A DNA stretch of 64,000 bases from Bradyrhizobium iriomotense (lineage in GTDB: Bacteria > Pseudomonadota > Alphaproteobacteria > Rhizobiales > Xanthobacteraceae): NCBI RefSeq assembly GCF_018130765.1, contig NZ_JAFCJZ010000002.1, forward strand, positions 186,001 to 250,000, given 5' to 3'. Made by a program: the position numbers and the translations under genes. This document shows, in pieces, positions 37,629-45,622 of this stretch (within the stretch, counting starts at the first letter, position 1; every line of letters begins with the position of its first letter). The notes beneath the pieces are model-generated. The model worked only from the letters and a program-made list of their open reading frames with translations, made no database searches and was not told where the DNA came from.

Positions 37629-38141
37629 ATGACAAAGACTTCGTGCAAGCTCAGGCCGTCCGTGGCGAGCGCCGCCATTTTGGGAATGGTGTTGCTCCAC
37701 TCGGGCACGGCATCCGCCGTTGCGGCTACGATCTCCCGTAGCGTCGAGGTGAAGGCGACTGCCCAAGACGTTTGGTCGTTGATCGGGCCGTTCTGCGCGA
37801 TCAGGGATTGGTTGCCGCCGGTGGGCCAGTGCATCGAGGACGGCAAGGCGCCGTCGACGCGCATTCTCGTCACGAAGGACGGGAAGGCCGCCTTTGTCGA
37901 GACGCAAGTGGCGAGGAGCGAAGCCGAGCACAGCTACTCATACAAATTCTTGGCGAGCCCGCTTCCCGTATCGAACTACGTCGCGACCATCAAGGTGACT
38001 GCGAAGGGCAATGGATGGTCCACCATCACCTGGAGCGGCTCCTACACTCCCGACGAAGGACAAGAGAAGGCGGCCTACGAAGCATTGATCGGCGTCTATG
38101 GGGCGGGACTCTCCGAAGTTCAGGCCAGGTTCACGAATTAG
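37629..38141 (+). CDS. Exported SRPBCC (START/polyketide-cyclase-like) protein
   Basis: Protein of 170 aa with a Sec signal peptide (SVASAAILGMVLLHSGTASA) followed by a SRPBCC ligand-binding fold: SRSVEVKATAQDVWSLIGPF, a WLPPVG loop, a sheet ending STITWSGSYTP and a long C-terminal helix. The family binds hydrophobic small molecules in a deep cavity; most bacterial members are cytoplasmic, so export is unusual. Divergent from the HxlR regulator and about 57 bp before the GFA gene. Confidence 0.78.
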   Translation: MTKTSCKLRPSVASAAILGMVLLHSGTASAVAATISRSVEVKATAQDVWSLIGPFCAIRDWLPPVGQCIEDGKAPSTRILVTKDGKAAFVETQVARSEAEHSYSYKFLASPLPVSNYVATIKVTAKGNGWSTITWSGSYTPDEGQEKAAYEALIGVYGAGLSEVQARFTN

Positions 38142-38198
38142 GCAGCCGCCGCCCGAAGCTTCAGACCTTCAACAGATCAGATCACGGAGATCGACATC

Positions 38199-38624
38199 AT
38201 GACGACTTATAGCGGCAAATGCTTTTGCGGCGCGGTCGAAATCGAAGCGCAGGGTACACCGGAGGCAATGGGGTATTGCCATTGCTCGTCGTGCCGGTCC
38301 TGGTCGGCCGCCCCGGTGAACGCATTCACATTGTGGAAGCCGCAGAACGTGCGGGTAACCAAAGGCGGCGAATTCATCGCCACCTACGCACAATCGGAGC
38401 TAAGTCATCGACAATACTGCAAGCGCTGCGGGGGGCATCTCATGTGCGACCATCCTCCGCTCGGGCTCGTCGACGTGTATGCCGCCACACTCCCGGCACT
38501 GAAGTTCGTGCCCGGCGTGCATGTCAACTATTTTGAGACGGTCTTGCCGATCAAGGACGGCCTGCCGAAGCTGAAGGATTTTCCCGCCGAGTTCGGAGGC
38601 TCAGGTGTCGCCATTGCTGAATAG
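38199..38624 (+). CDS. GFA-family zinc protein
   Basis: Protein of 141 aa of the glutathione-dependent formaldehyde-activating (GFA/CENP-V-like) family. The zinc-binding cysteines are C8 and C10 (GKCFCGAV), C27, C29 and C32 (YCHCSSC), and C74/C77 (YCKRCGGH). Although named for formaldehyde, most members have no proven activity. It follows the SRPBCC gene on the same strand and lies just before the second displaced murJ end. Confidence 0.88.
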   Translation: MTTYSGKCFCGAVEIEAQGTPEAMGYCHCSSCRSWSAAPVNAFTLWKPQNVRVTKGGEFIATYAQSELSHRQYCKRCGGHLMCDHPPLGLVDVYAATLPALKFVPGVHVNYFETVLPIKDGLPKLKDFPAEFGGSGVAIAE

Positions 38625-38820
38625 CCCGCTGGTCTGGACATTGATTGCGATGATCTTGTCCATGGCCGGAATCTTTCATGACCTGAGCTGAGTGCCTTGG
38701 AGGAACCCGGCTCGTCTCGGCCAAGCTCTCTTTTCGGCGGCCCCAGCTATGGAAAAGGGGGCTGGCCTCGATTCGTCGCGATCCTGCGCTGTAGGCCAAT
38801 CCCAGCCTCGCCGCGCCAAC

Positions 38821-39071
38821 GCCGTGCGGCGGGGCTTTCTCGTGCTGGACCGCGCCTGGTTGACGTCGCTCGTCAAATTCCTGCTGACTGGAATCATCTT
38901 CGCTGCAGCGTTCTGGCTGATCGCGCGCTTCAGCGGTTCTTTGTTGGGCTCGATGCACTTCCGGGACGAAGCGACGCTGGTCCTGCTCGCCGTCGGCGGC
39001 ACGATCGTCTATGCGCTCGCGATCTCGCGTTGTTCGGACGCAAGTGGCTGGTCTCGCTGGTGCGCGGCTAG
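38821..39071 (+). pseudogene. murJ: Displaced, frameshifted murJ 3'-end copy
   Basis: The reading frame gives AVRRGFLVLDRAWLTSLVKF, LLTGIIFAAAFWLIARFSG, then LGSMHFRDEATLVLLAV. A one-base deletion after ALAI shifts the frame, and the homologous ending FGRKWLVSLVRG plus TAG continues in another frame. It matches the last 80 or so codons of murJ. There is no start or 5' part, so it is a remnant. It shares the SGxxLGSM-FRDE form with the copy at 36515. Confidence 0.88.
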
Positions 39072-39260
39072 GCGTACAAGGCGCTCGCCTCCAGGCTGCA
39101 ACCAATATCCGCACATCTCTTGATTTTGCGCGATTGCCGTGGTATTCGCAGCTCATGACTAAATCGTCGCGCACCGTCAACCGCAACCACATGACCCGCT
39201 TCGGCTGGGCCGTGGAGGGAGTCGTGCGCTAGGATTTCGACGACGACATCTTTTCCACCA

Positions 39261-39289
39261 GGCCCCGCCGGCATCGGACGGGGCCTTTT
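39261..39289 (+). terminator. Rho-independent terminator
   Basis: Stem GGCCCCG paired with CGGGGCC, extended inward by CCG/CGG with one bulge, followed by TTTT. It lies between the murJ remnant and the DUF1127 gene and probably ends transcription coming from the GFA side. Confidence 0.75.
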
Positions 39290-39331
39290 CATTGGCCACG
39301 CTCCCTGCCGGCACAACAGCAGGAGCATCCG

Positions 39332-39607
39332 ATGCCACCACAATTGACGAACAGCACAAGCGAGCCGGAGGTCGACGCCGCGCGGCTTCGCCTCGACGTC
39401 TCCATCGTCTTGAGCCTGCTCGGGCGATACTGGCGCGCGTTTCAGGGCTGGCGACCGCGCTCACGAGTCACCTTGCACGACCTGAGCGACAGGGAGCTGA
39501 TGGATATCGGCTTGACGCGTGGCGAGATCGACTACTTCACGTCTGCACGGGCGCTCGACAGGCTGAGAGATCGCGCGGCGTATCCATGGGGGCACGGTGG
39601 GATGTAA
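39332..39607 (+). CDS. DUF1127 domain protein
   Basis: Small protein of 91 aa. The C-terminal half carries the DUF1127 signature LHDLSDRELMDIGLTRGEID, preceded by RYWRAFQGWRPRSR. DUF1127 proteins are short Arg-rich alphaproteobacterial proteins; some bind RNA and affect carbon and phosphate physiology or sRNA turnover. The ATG follows AGGAGCATCC. Monocistronic. Confidence 0.88.
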   Translation: MPPQLTNSTSEPEVDAARLRLDVSIVLSLLGRYWRAFQGWRPRSRVTLHDLSDRELMDIGLTRGEIDYFTSARALDRLRDRAAYPWGHGGM

Positions 39608-39647
39608 CTTGATAAGAGGCTTGGTGGACTGCGTCTTCGTGGCCGAT

Positions 39648-39688
39648 CCTTCGAGACGCCCGCTTTTGGCGGGCTCCTCAGGATGAGG
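39648..39688. repeat. Short dispersed repeat
   Basis: The segment ATCCTTCGAGACGCCCGC with a following GGCGGGCTCCTCAGGATGAGG forms a hairpin (ATCCTTCGAGACGCCCG/CGGGCTCCTCAGGAT) of the kind found between many Bradyrhizobium genes. A related element occurs at 56692-56843. Recognised from general familiarity, not a search. Confidence 0.55.
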
Positions 39689-39837
39689 TCTCATTTCGCG
39701 GCGCAATCTGGACGCCATGGTGACGGGTGCGCGGCGCGTTCGCTGCCTGCGACCCATGTGCCCGTCTAAACCCATTTGCCTTGCCACTTTTTCCACGGCA
39801 ATATGCCGGCAAAACAACCATGAGAACGGGATAGAAA

Positions 39838-42147
39838 ATGGCGGCTCCCATCAAGTTCGGCGTTGGCCAAAGCGTGCTGCGCAAGGAGGATGACGCGCTC
39901 ATCCGCGGCAAGGGCCGCTATACCGACGACTATGCGCCACAGGCCGCGCTCCGCTGCTTGATGCTGCGCTCGCCGCATGCGCATGCCAAATACACCATCG
40001 ATGCGAGCCGCGCCCGGACCTTGCCTGGCGTCGCGCTGATCCTGACCGCCGACGACGTCAAGGATCTCGGCAATCTGCCTTGCCTGTTCAATCTCGAGAC
40101 CGATCCGTTCACCGGCCCGCCTTACCCGATCCTCGCCAAGGACGAGGTCCGCCATGTCGGCGATGCCATCGCCTTCGTGGTCGCCGAGACCATCGACCAG
40201 GCCCGCGACGCGATCGAGGCGATCGAGGTCAAATGGTCGCCGCTGCCGGCGGTGACCGGCGTCGTCAATGCCGTCAAGAAGGGCGCGCCGCAGGTCTGGC
40301 CGGACAAGGCCGGCAACGTGCTGTTCGACGTCTCGATCGGCGACAAGGCGGCGACGGAAGCTGCCTTCGCCAAGGCGCATGCGGTCGCCGAAATCTCCAT
40401 CGTCAACCCCCGCGTGGTCGCAAGCTTCATGGAGACGCGTGCGGCGGTGTGCGAATACGACGCCAAGCGCGACCATCTGACGCTGACGGTCGGCAGCCAG
40501 GGCAGCCACCGCCTGCGCGATATCCTCTGCCAGAACGTGCTCAACATCCCCACCGACAAGATGCGGGTGATCTGCCCCGACGTCGGCGGCGGCTTTGGCA
40601 CAAAGCTGTTTCCGTATCGCGAATACGCCCTGATGGCGGTCGCGGCGCGCAAGCTGAAGAAGGCGGTGAAATGGGCGGCCGACCGCTCCGAACATTTCAT
40701 GGGCGATGCGCAGGGCCGCGACAACGTCACCACCGCGAAGATGGCGCTGGCCGAAGACGGCAAGTTCCTCGCCATGGACTGCGACCTGATGGGCGACATG
40801 GGCGCGTATCTGTCGACCTTCGGGCCCTACATCCCGCATGGCGGCGCCGGCATGCTGCCGGGCCTCTACGACATCCAGGCCTTCCACTGCCGGGTGCGCA
40901 CCATCTTCACCCACAGCGTGCCGGTCGATGCCTATCGCGGCGCGGGCCGGCCTGAGGCAGCCTATGTCATCGAGCGTCTGGTCGATGCCTGCGCGCGAAA
41001 ACTCGACATGACGCCGGATGCCATCCGCCGCAAGAATTTCATTCCGCCGAAGGCGCTGCCCTACAAGACCGCGACCGGCAAGGTCTACGATTCCGGCGAC
41101 TTCGCCGCGCATCTCAAGCGCGCGATGGAGATCGCGGAATGGAAGGAGTTTCCCAAGCGCGCCAAGGCAGCCAAGAAGGGCGGCCTGATCCGCGGCATCG
41201 GCCTTGCGAGCTATGTCGAGATTTGCGGTGTGATGGGTGAGGAGACGGCCAATGTCCGCCTCGATCCCAATGGCGACGTCACCGTCCTGATCGGCACGCA
41301 GTCGAGCGGGCAGGGCCACCAGACCGCCTATGCACAGATCGTCGCCGAGCAGTTCGGCGTCGCGCCCGAGCGCGTCCACGTCCGCCAGGGCGACACCGAC
41401 GAGATCGCAACGGGCCTCGGCACCGGCGGTTCGGCCTCGATTCCCTCGGGCGGTGTCAGCGTCGAGCGTGCCACGCGCGAGCTCGGCTCGAGGCTCAAGG
41501 AGATCGCAGCGCAGGCGCTGGAAGCCAGCGTCGGCGACCTCGAGATCACCGATGGTATCGTGCGCATCGCCGGCACCGACCGTTCGATCTCGTTCGCCGA
41601 TCTCGCCAAGCGGCCCGGTGTCGATCCGTCGAAGCTCAACGGCAGCGCGACGTTTGCCAGCGCCGACGGCACCTATCCGAACGGCACGCATCTGGCGGAG
41701 GTCGAGATCGACCCGGCCACCGGCATCATCAAGATCGTCAACTACGTGATCGTCGACGATTTCGGCAAGACGCTCAACCCGCTGCTGCTGGCCGGCCAGG
41801 TCCATGGCGGCGCCATGCAAGGCATCGGTCAGGCGCTGATGGAGCAGGTGGTCTATGGGCCGACCGACGGCCAGCTCATCACCGCCACCTATATGGACTA
41901 TGCGCTGCCGCGCGCGGCTGATGGCCCGTCCTTCGTGTTCGAGACCCACAACATCCCCTGCAAGACCAATCCGCTGGGGGTGAAGGGGGCGGGCGAGGCC
42001 GGCGCGATCGGCTCCTGTCCGGCCATCGTCAACGCCATCGTCGACGCCCTCTGGCGCGAATACAAGATCGACCACATCGACATGCCGGCCACGCCGGAGC
42101 GGGTGTGGATCGCCATCAGCGAGCACCATCGCCGCCACAGCCTCTGA
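39838..42147 (+). CDS. CoxL-like molybdopterin-binding hydroxylase large subunit (form II)
   Basis: Xanthine dehydrogenase-family molybdopterin subunit of 769 aa. VGQSVLRKEDDALIRGKGRYTDDY starts the fold, GGGFGTK binds the cofactor, and the active-site loop reads AYRGAGR (residues 365-371). That is the form II CODH/aldehyde-oxidase type, not the AYRCSFR of true aerobic CO dehydrogenase. GxGEAGAIG near the C-terminus holds the catalytic Glu. The medium (FAD) and small (2Fe-2S) subunit genes that normally accompany it are absent on both sides, so its partners must be elsewhere, or it is an orphan. Confidence 0.88.
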   Translation: MAAPIKFGVGQSVLRKEDDALIRGKGRYTDDYAPQAALRCLMLRSPHAHAKYTIDASRARTLPGVALILTADDVKDLGNLPCLFNLETDPFTGPPYPILAKDEVRHVGDAIAFVVAETIDQARDAIEAIEVKWSPLPAVTGVVNAVKKGAPQVWPDKAGNVLFDVSIGDKAATEAAFAKAHAVAEISIVNPRVVASFMETRAAVCEYDAKRDHLTLTVGSQGSHRLRDILCQNVLNIPTDKMRVICPDVGGGFGTKLFPYREYALMAVAARKLKKAVKWAADRSEHFMGDAQGRDNVTTAKMALAEDGKFLAMDCDLMGDMGAYLSTFGPYIPHGGAGMLPGLYDIQAFHCRVRTIFTHSVPVDAYRGAGRPEAAYVIERLVDACARKLDMTPDAIRRKNFIPPKALPYKTATGKVYDSGDFAAHLKRAMEIAEWKEFPKRAKAAKKGGLIRGIGLASYVEICGVMGEETANVRLDPNGDVTVLIGTQSSGQGHQTAYAQIVAEQFGVAPERVHVRQGDTDEIATGLGTGGSASIPSGGVSVERATRELGSRLKEIAAQALEASVGDLEITDGIVRIAGTDRSISFADLAKRPGVDPSKLNGSATFASADGTYPNGTHLAEVEIDPATGIIKIVNYVIVDDFGKTLNPLLLAGQVHGGAMQGIGQALMEQVVYGPTDGQLITATYMDYALPRAADGPSFVFETHNIPCKTNPLGVKGAGEAGAIGSCPAIVNAIVDALWREYKIDHIDMPATPERVWIAISEHHRRHSL

Positions 42148-42184
42148 AGCGCGATGAGATTTGGACGAATCGTCATCGCGCTTT
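42147..42184. terminator. Hairpin after the CoxL-like gene
   Basis: Perfect 11-bp stem AAGCGCGATGA paired with TCATCGCGCTT with a 15-base loop, ending in a short T-run. It starts on the stop codon of the molybdopterin subunit gene. The same kind of hairpin is common downstream of Bradyrhizobium genes. Confidence 0.65.
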
Positions 42185-42198
42185 AGGTTGTTGTTTAC

Positions 42199-42264
42199 GC
42201 ATGATCTTTCCGGAAAACCGCTTCGCACTTTGCGCTAACGCGGCCCTCCGGGTCCGGATCATGC
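42199..42264. repeat. Dispersed repeat bounded by GCATGATC / GATCATGC
   Basis: Inverted ends GCATGATC and GATCATGC enclose TTTCCGGAAAACCGCTTC and a GGTCCG segment. I recognise this as a very common non-coding repeat type of Bradyrhizobium and Rhodopseudomonas genomes. It fills the gap upstream of the cytochrome gene. Confidence 0.65.
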
Positions 42265-42395
42265 TTTAGACCCGATCTCCGCGCGCACGGGAATAAACGC
42301 GCCGCGCGGGGTTCTACCCATGATGGGTCCCGGCTTCCCGTGAAGCCGGCGAAATCTCATTCCCCGAACGTCTCGAGAGCCGGAGAAACGGACCA

Positions 42396-42845
42396 ATGAA
42401 ACGGACGATGATTGTCGCGGGCGCCCTCGTGCTGGGCGCGGGCGCCGTAATGGCGCAACAGGAGATTGCCGTCCAGCAGGACAATCTGATGCGCTCGCAG
42501 GCAAAGAGCCTGTACTCGGTCATTCAGAAGATGACCAAGGGCGACATTCCCTACAACCAGAAGGCCGTCGACGAGGCGATTGCTAATCTGGAGGCGGACG
42601 TCGCCAAGATCGCCAAGACCTTCGAGGTCAATCCCAAGCAGGACGTCGTGAATGCATCCTACGGCGCCTCGCCGAAGGTCTGGCAGAACAAGGCCGATTT
42701 CGACTCCAAGATCCCGCCGGTGCAGAAGGCGATCGCCGACGTCAAAGGCAAGATCACCAATGTCGCGAGCCTGAAGGCGGCCTACACCGCGATCAACGAC
42801 CGCTGCACCGATTGTCACGAAACCTATCGCTTGAAGTTGAAATAA
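42396..42845 (+). CDS. Periplasmic class II cytochrome c (c'/c556-like)
   Basis: Protein of 149 aa. A signal peptide (MKRTMIVAGALVLGAGAVMAQ) leads to a four-helix-bundle body with the single haem site CTDCH near the C-terminus (residues 137-141), which is the class II arrangement. M32 in the first helix (NLMRSQ) could be the sixth haem ligand, as in c556. It carries electrons or binds gas ligands in the periplasm. It follows the CoxL-like gene on the same strand but with a terminator-like hairpin and repeat between them. Confidence 0.9.
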   Translation: MKRTMIVAGALVLGAGAVMAQQEIAVQQDNLMRSQAKSLYSVIQKMTKGDIPYNQKAVDEAIANLEADVAKIAKTFEVNPKQDVVNASYGASPKVWQNKADFDSKIPPVQKAIADVKGKITNVASLKAAYTAINDRCTDCHETYRLKLK

Positions 42846-42868
42846 CCGGGCGGCGAGGAATCAGTAAG

Positions 42869-42898
42869 GAGGCGGTTGCGAAAGCAGCCGCCTTTTTT
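42869..42898 (+). terminator. Rho-independent terminator of the cytochrome gene
   Basis: Stem GGCGGTTGC paired with GCAGCCGCC (one G-T pair) with a GAAA-type loop, followed directly by TTTTTT. Confidence 0.88.
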
Positions 42899-42922
42899 GT
42901 GTGACCGCGAGTCGCAGTCTCG

Positions 42923-43000
42923 TAGCCCGGATGAGCGGAGCGATATCCGGGGAGCCTAGCCGAAAGCCTGTCCCGGATGTCGCTTCGCTCATCCGGGCTA
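42923..43000. repeat. Inverted repeat TAGCCCGGATGAGCG...
   Basis: Arms TAGCCCGGATGAGCGGAGCG and CGCTTCGCTCATCCGGGCTA pair almost fully across a 78-bp element. I recognise it as a common dispersed palindrome in Bradyrhizobium intergenic regions. Confidence 0.7.
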
Positions 43001-43193
43001 CAGGACTCATGACCAGCCAATGAGTCGGCCCGCAGAAATTCTGTCCGCAAGGCCTGACGGATCGCCGTGAGAGCGGCTATCTTTGCGTGAGCGGCCGTGC
43101 GCTGACACGAGTCGACGCATCTTCCTCCGACAGCCTCACGACGTCGGGAGTTCCAACGCGCGGCGGGCAGCTGAACCAACAGCGAGACAGGCC

Positions 43194-44477
43194 ATGGTAA
43201 AACCGTTCCCGTCGAAAACCCATATCGGCAACCATATGCTGCATCCGGAAACCCTGATGCTGACCTATGGCTACGATCCGCAACTGTCGGAAGGCGCCAT
43301 CAAGCCTCCGGTGTTCCTGACCTCGACCTTCGTGTTCAGGACCGCCGAAGACGGGCAGGACTTCTTCGATTACGTCGCCGGCCGGCGCGAGCCGCCGGAA
43401 GGCATGGGCGCGGGCCTCGTCTATTCGCGCTTCAACCATCCCAACAGCGAGATCGTCGAGGACAGGCTCGCGGTCTATGAGCGCACCGAGAGCTGCGCGC
43501 TGTTCTCGTCGGGCATGGCGGCCATCGCGACCACGATCCTCGCCTTTGTCCGCCCCGGCGACGTCATCCTGCACTCCCAGCCGCTCTATGGCGGCACGGA
43601 GACGCTGCTGACGAACACGCTTGCGCGCCTGTCGATCGGCGCGGTCGGCTTTGCCGACGGCATCGATGAAGCATCCGTCAGGCAGTCCGCGGAGGAGGCG
43701 ATGCGCAAGGGCCGGGTTTCGATGATCCTGATCGAGACCCCGGCCAACCCGACCAACGGCCTCGTCGACATCGCGATGATTCGCCGCATCGCCGATTCCG
43801 TCGGCAAGGCCCAGGGACACACGCCGATCATCGCCTGCGACAACACGCTGCTCGGGCCGGTGTTTCAGCGGCCGATCGAGCACGGCGCGGACCTGTCGCT
43901 GTATTCGCTGACGAAGTATGTCGGCGGCCACTCCGACCTGATTGCGGGCGCCGCGCTCGGATCGAAGGCGATCATGAAGGGCATCAAGGCGCTGCGCGGC
44001 GCCATCGGCACCCAGCTCGATCCGCATTCCTGCTGGATGATCAACCGCTCGCTCGAGACGCTGAGCCTGCGCATGGAAAAGGCCGATGCGAATGCGCGCC
44101 TGGTGGCGAGCTACCTGCGCGACCACCCCAAGGTCGCCAGGGTGCACTATCTCGGTCATCACGAGCAGGACTCAGCCCAGGGCCGTGTGTTCGCGCAGCA
44201 ATGCCTGGGCGCGGGATCGACCTTCTCGTTCGACATCGTCGGCGGCAAGGAGGCGGCGGTGAAATTCCTCAACGCGCTGCAGATCCTCAAGCTGGCGGTG
44301 AGCCTCGGCGGCACCGAGTCGCTCGCGAGCCTGCCCGCGACGATGACCCATTCCGGCGTTCCCGCCGCCATCCGCCAGAAGATCGGCGTGCTCGATTCCA
44401 CGATCCGGCTGTCGATCGGCATCGAGAACCCGTCGGATCTGATCGCGGATCTCGCGCAGGCGCTGAACGCGGCTTGA
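43194..44477 (+). CDS. Cystathionine gamma-synthase/methionine gamma-lyase family protein
   Basis: Fold-type I PLP enzyme of 427 aa of the Cys/Met metabolism family. [17 protein letters not shown] contains the phosphate-binding Tyr/Arg pair, [10 protein letters not shown] is the cofactor loop, and the Schiff-base lysine is in [11 protein letters not shown]. The [22 protein letters not shown] start matches a subgroup annotated as cystathionine gamma-synthase-like or methionine gamma-lyase-like. The ATG at 43194 is used because upstream codons overlap a repeat-rich gap. Which reaction it performs is not resolved. Confidence 0.88.
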   Translation: MVKPFPSKTHIGNHMLHPETLMLTYGYDPQLSEGAIKPPVFLTSTFVFRTAEDGQDFFDYVAGRREPPEGMGAGLVYSRFNHPNSEIVEDRLAVYERTESCALFSSGMAAIATTILAFVRPGDVILHSQPLYGGTETLLTNTLARLSIGAVGFADGIDEASVRQSAEEAMRKGRVSMILIETPANPTNGLVDIAMIRRIADSVGKAQGHTPIIACDNTLLGPVFQRPIEHGADLSLYSLTKYVGGHSDLIAGAALGSKAIMKGIKALRGAIGTQLDPHSCWMINRSLETLSLRMEKADANARLVASYLRDHPKVARVHYLGHHEQDSAQGRVFAQQCLGAGSTFSFDIVGGKEAAVKFLNALQILKLAVSLGGTESLASLPATMTHSGVPAAIRQKIGVLDSTIRLSIGIENPSDLIADLAQALNAA

Positions 44478-44489
44478 GAGCGTGGGGGC

Positions 44490-44807
44490 TCAAAGCGGAT
44501 TGGACGCGCGGCACGCCGACATGATCGCCGCTGCAGCCTCGTTGCTCTGCGCGCCCGAGAGCTGTCGCACGAGGCAGACATAATAGCCCTTGTTGGATGC
44601 GTTCAGCAGGGAGTCGCCGTTGACGACGAGCCAGTTGCAGGCGGAACGGATGTACTGCACGGCAAGGGGCGATCGCGTATCCCGGATGGCGGACAGCTCG
44701 CATTGCGCCTGCCTTTCCATGTCGCTCTGCGCGAGGACCGGTCCGGAGAAGCAAAGAAAGGCTCCGGCCGCGACGAGGCCTGCCACAACGTGCCACGACG
44801 CGCGCAC
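44490..44807 (-). CDS. Small exported Cys-containing protein
   Basis: Unrecognised protein. With the GTG at 44807 it has 105 aa and starts with a signal peptide (ASWHVVAGLVAAGAFLCFSGPVLAQ). The mature part has four spaced cysteines (QCELS, SACNW, YVCLV, SACRA) that could form two disulfides. A TTG at 44954, which has a GGAGG upstream, would add 49 residues in front of the signal sequence; I prefer the shorter form because the signal peptide then lies at the N-terminus. Convergent with the PLP lyase gene. Confidence 0.6.
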   Translation of the reverse strand: MRASWHVVAGLVAAGAFLCFSGPVLAQSDMERQAQCELSAIRDTRSPLAVQYIRSACNWLVVNGDSLLNASNKGYYVCLVRQLSGAQSNEAAAAIMSACRASNPL

Positions 44808-44973
44808 AGATTTTCTGTTGCTGGCGTCGTCGGGCCGATCGAGAACGCTGGAGACGAACCGCACAGTGCCACTCTGGAAATTGGTGAGGCCGAAGTTTAC
44901 GGCGGAACGCGCGAAGCTGGCAAGGCGCGAGGTTCGGACAGTTCCGCGCCGCAAGATCCTCCGCCGCGAATCG

Positions 44974-45010
44974 AAAAGGCCGGACGCTCCCTCCTTGCGT
45001 CCGGCCTTTC
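44974..45010 (-). terminator. Terminator of the CHRD gene
   Basis: Perfect 13-bp stem (AAAGGCCGGACGC with GCGTCCGGCCTTT) and a 9-base loop. Read on the minus strand it ends in a T-run. It lies 40 bp after the CHRD gene stop and just upstream of the small exported protein gene. Confidence 0.88.
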
Positions 45011-45048
45011 CGCGACGAAGCCGCGTTTTCGCTTTACTTCGTCACCTG

Positions 45049-45468
45049 TTACTTCGTCACTTGGCCGCGGATCTCGCCGCCCGGGTTCGCCGCCGTGTGG
45101 ATGTTGATGTAGAGCTTGCCGCCGAGCAGGTCGGCGGCCTGCGCGTCGGTGAGCGTCGCTTCGCCCTTGACCGGGCTCGAAGCCGCATTTGCGATCGGGA
45201 CCGCAACGCCGGCATTCTTGCCGGCCTCGGCGGGGCCGTGGAAATGAGCTGCGGTGGCAGGGCCGGAGAGCCCGGAATAGCTGACGGTCCACGACAGCTT
45301 CTTGCTGGCGGCGTCATAGTCGAGCTCGGCCGTTCCGGTGGCGCTACTGGTGTTGGCGGGCACTTCGGATTTGCCGTCCAGCGTCGCCTTCAGTTTCTCC
45401 GCGCTGGCCGGGGCGGCGAACGCAACGGCAGCTCCGAGTGCCAGTGTGGCAAAAACGGCTTTGGTCAT
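45049..45468 (-). CDS. CHRD domain periplasmic protein
   Basis: Exported protein of 139 aa: signal peptide (MTKAVFATLALGAAVAFAAPASA), then a single CHRD domain with SEVPANTSSATGTAELDYD, LSWTVSYSGLSGPATAAHFHGP and YINIHTAANPGGEIRGQ, the end pattern shared with chordin repeats. The domain is a beta-sandwich of unknown bacterial function. The last codons and stop are followed by a near copy of themselves (GTGACGAAGTAA twice), a small tandem duplication. It has its own downstream terminator. Confidence 0.88.
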   Translation of the reverse strand: MTKAVFATLALGAAVAFAAPASAEKLKATLDGKSEVPANTSSATGTAELDYDAASKKLSWTVSYSGLSGPATAAHFHGPAEAGKNAGVAVPIANAASSPVKGEATLTDAQAADLLGGKLYINIHTAANPGGEIRGQVTK

Positions 45469-45622
45469 GGGTCTCTCCCTGTTGACGCCTGATTGCTGTG
45501 AACTTCCAAACAGTACGTCCTGCAGTTTATTCCCGCATTACAGCCGAACCATCTAAAATATTCGTGGCTGGATCGGGCCCGGCATGACCCTTAAGTTCGC
45601 GCGCTCACGATGGAATGATTGA

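Noticed and set aside
38625..38820. Possible further murJ homology upstream of the second remnant
   Set aside because: Only scattered short matches are visible before 38821, too weak to extend the remnant by eye.
39155..39232. 25-codon frame (MTKSSRTVNRNHMTRFGW start) between the murJ remnant and the terminator
   Set aside because: Very short and basic, no clear ribosome site and no recognisable family. It may be a real small peptide because a terminator follows, but I cannot support it.
34892..39331. Classical genomic island with integrase and attachment sites downstream of murJ
   Set aside because: No integrase, recombinase or tRNA gene is present. The murJ tails are the only flanking repeats, so I report the structure without naming an island.
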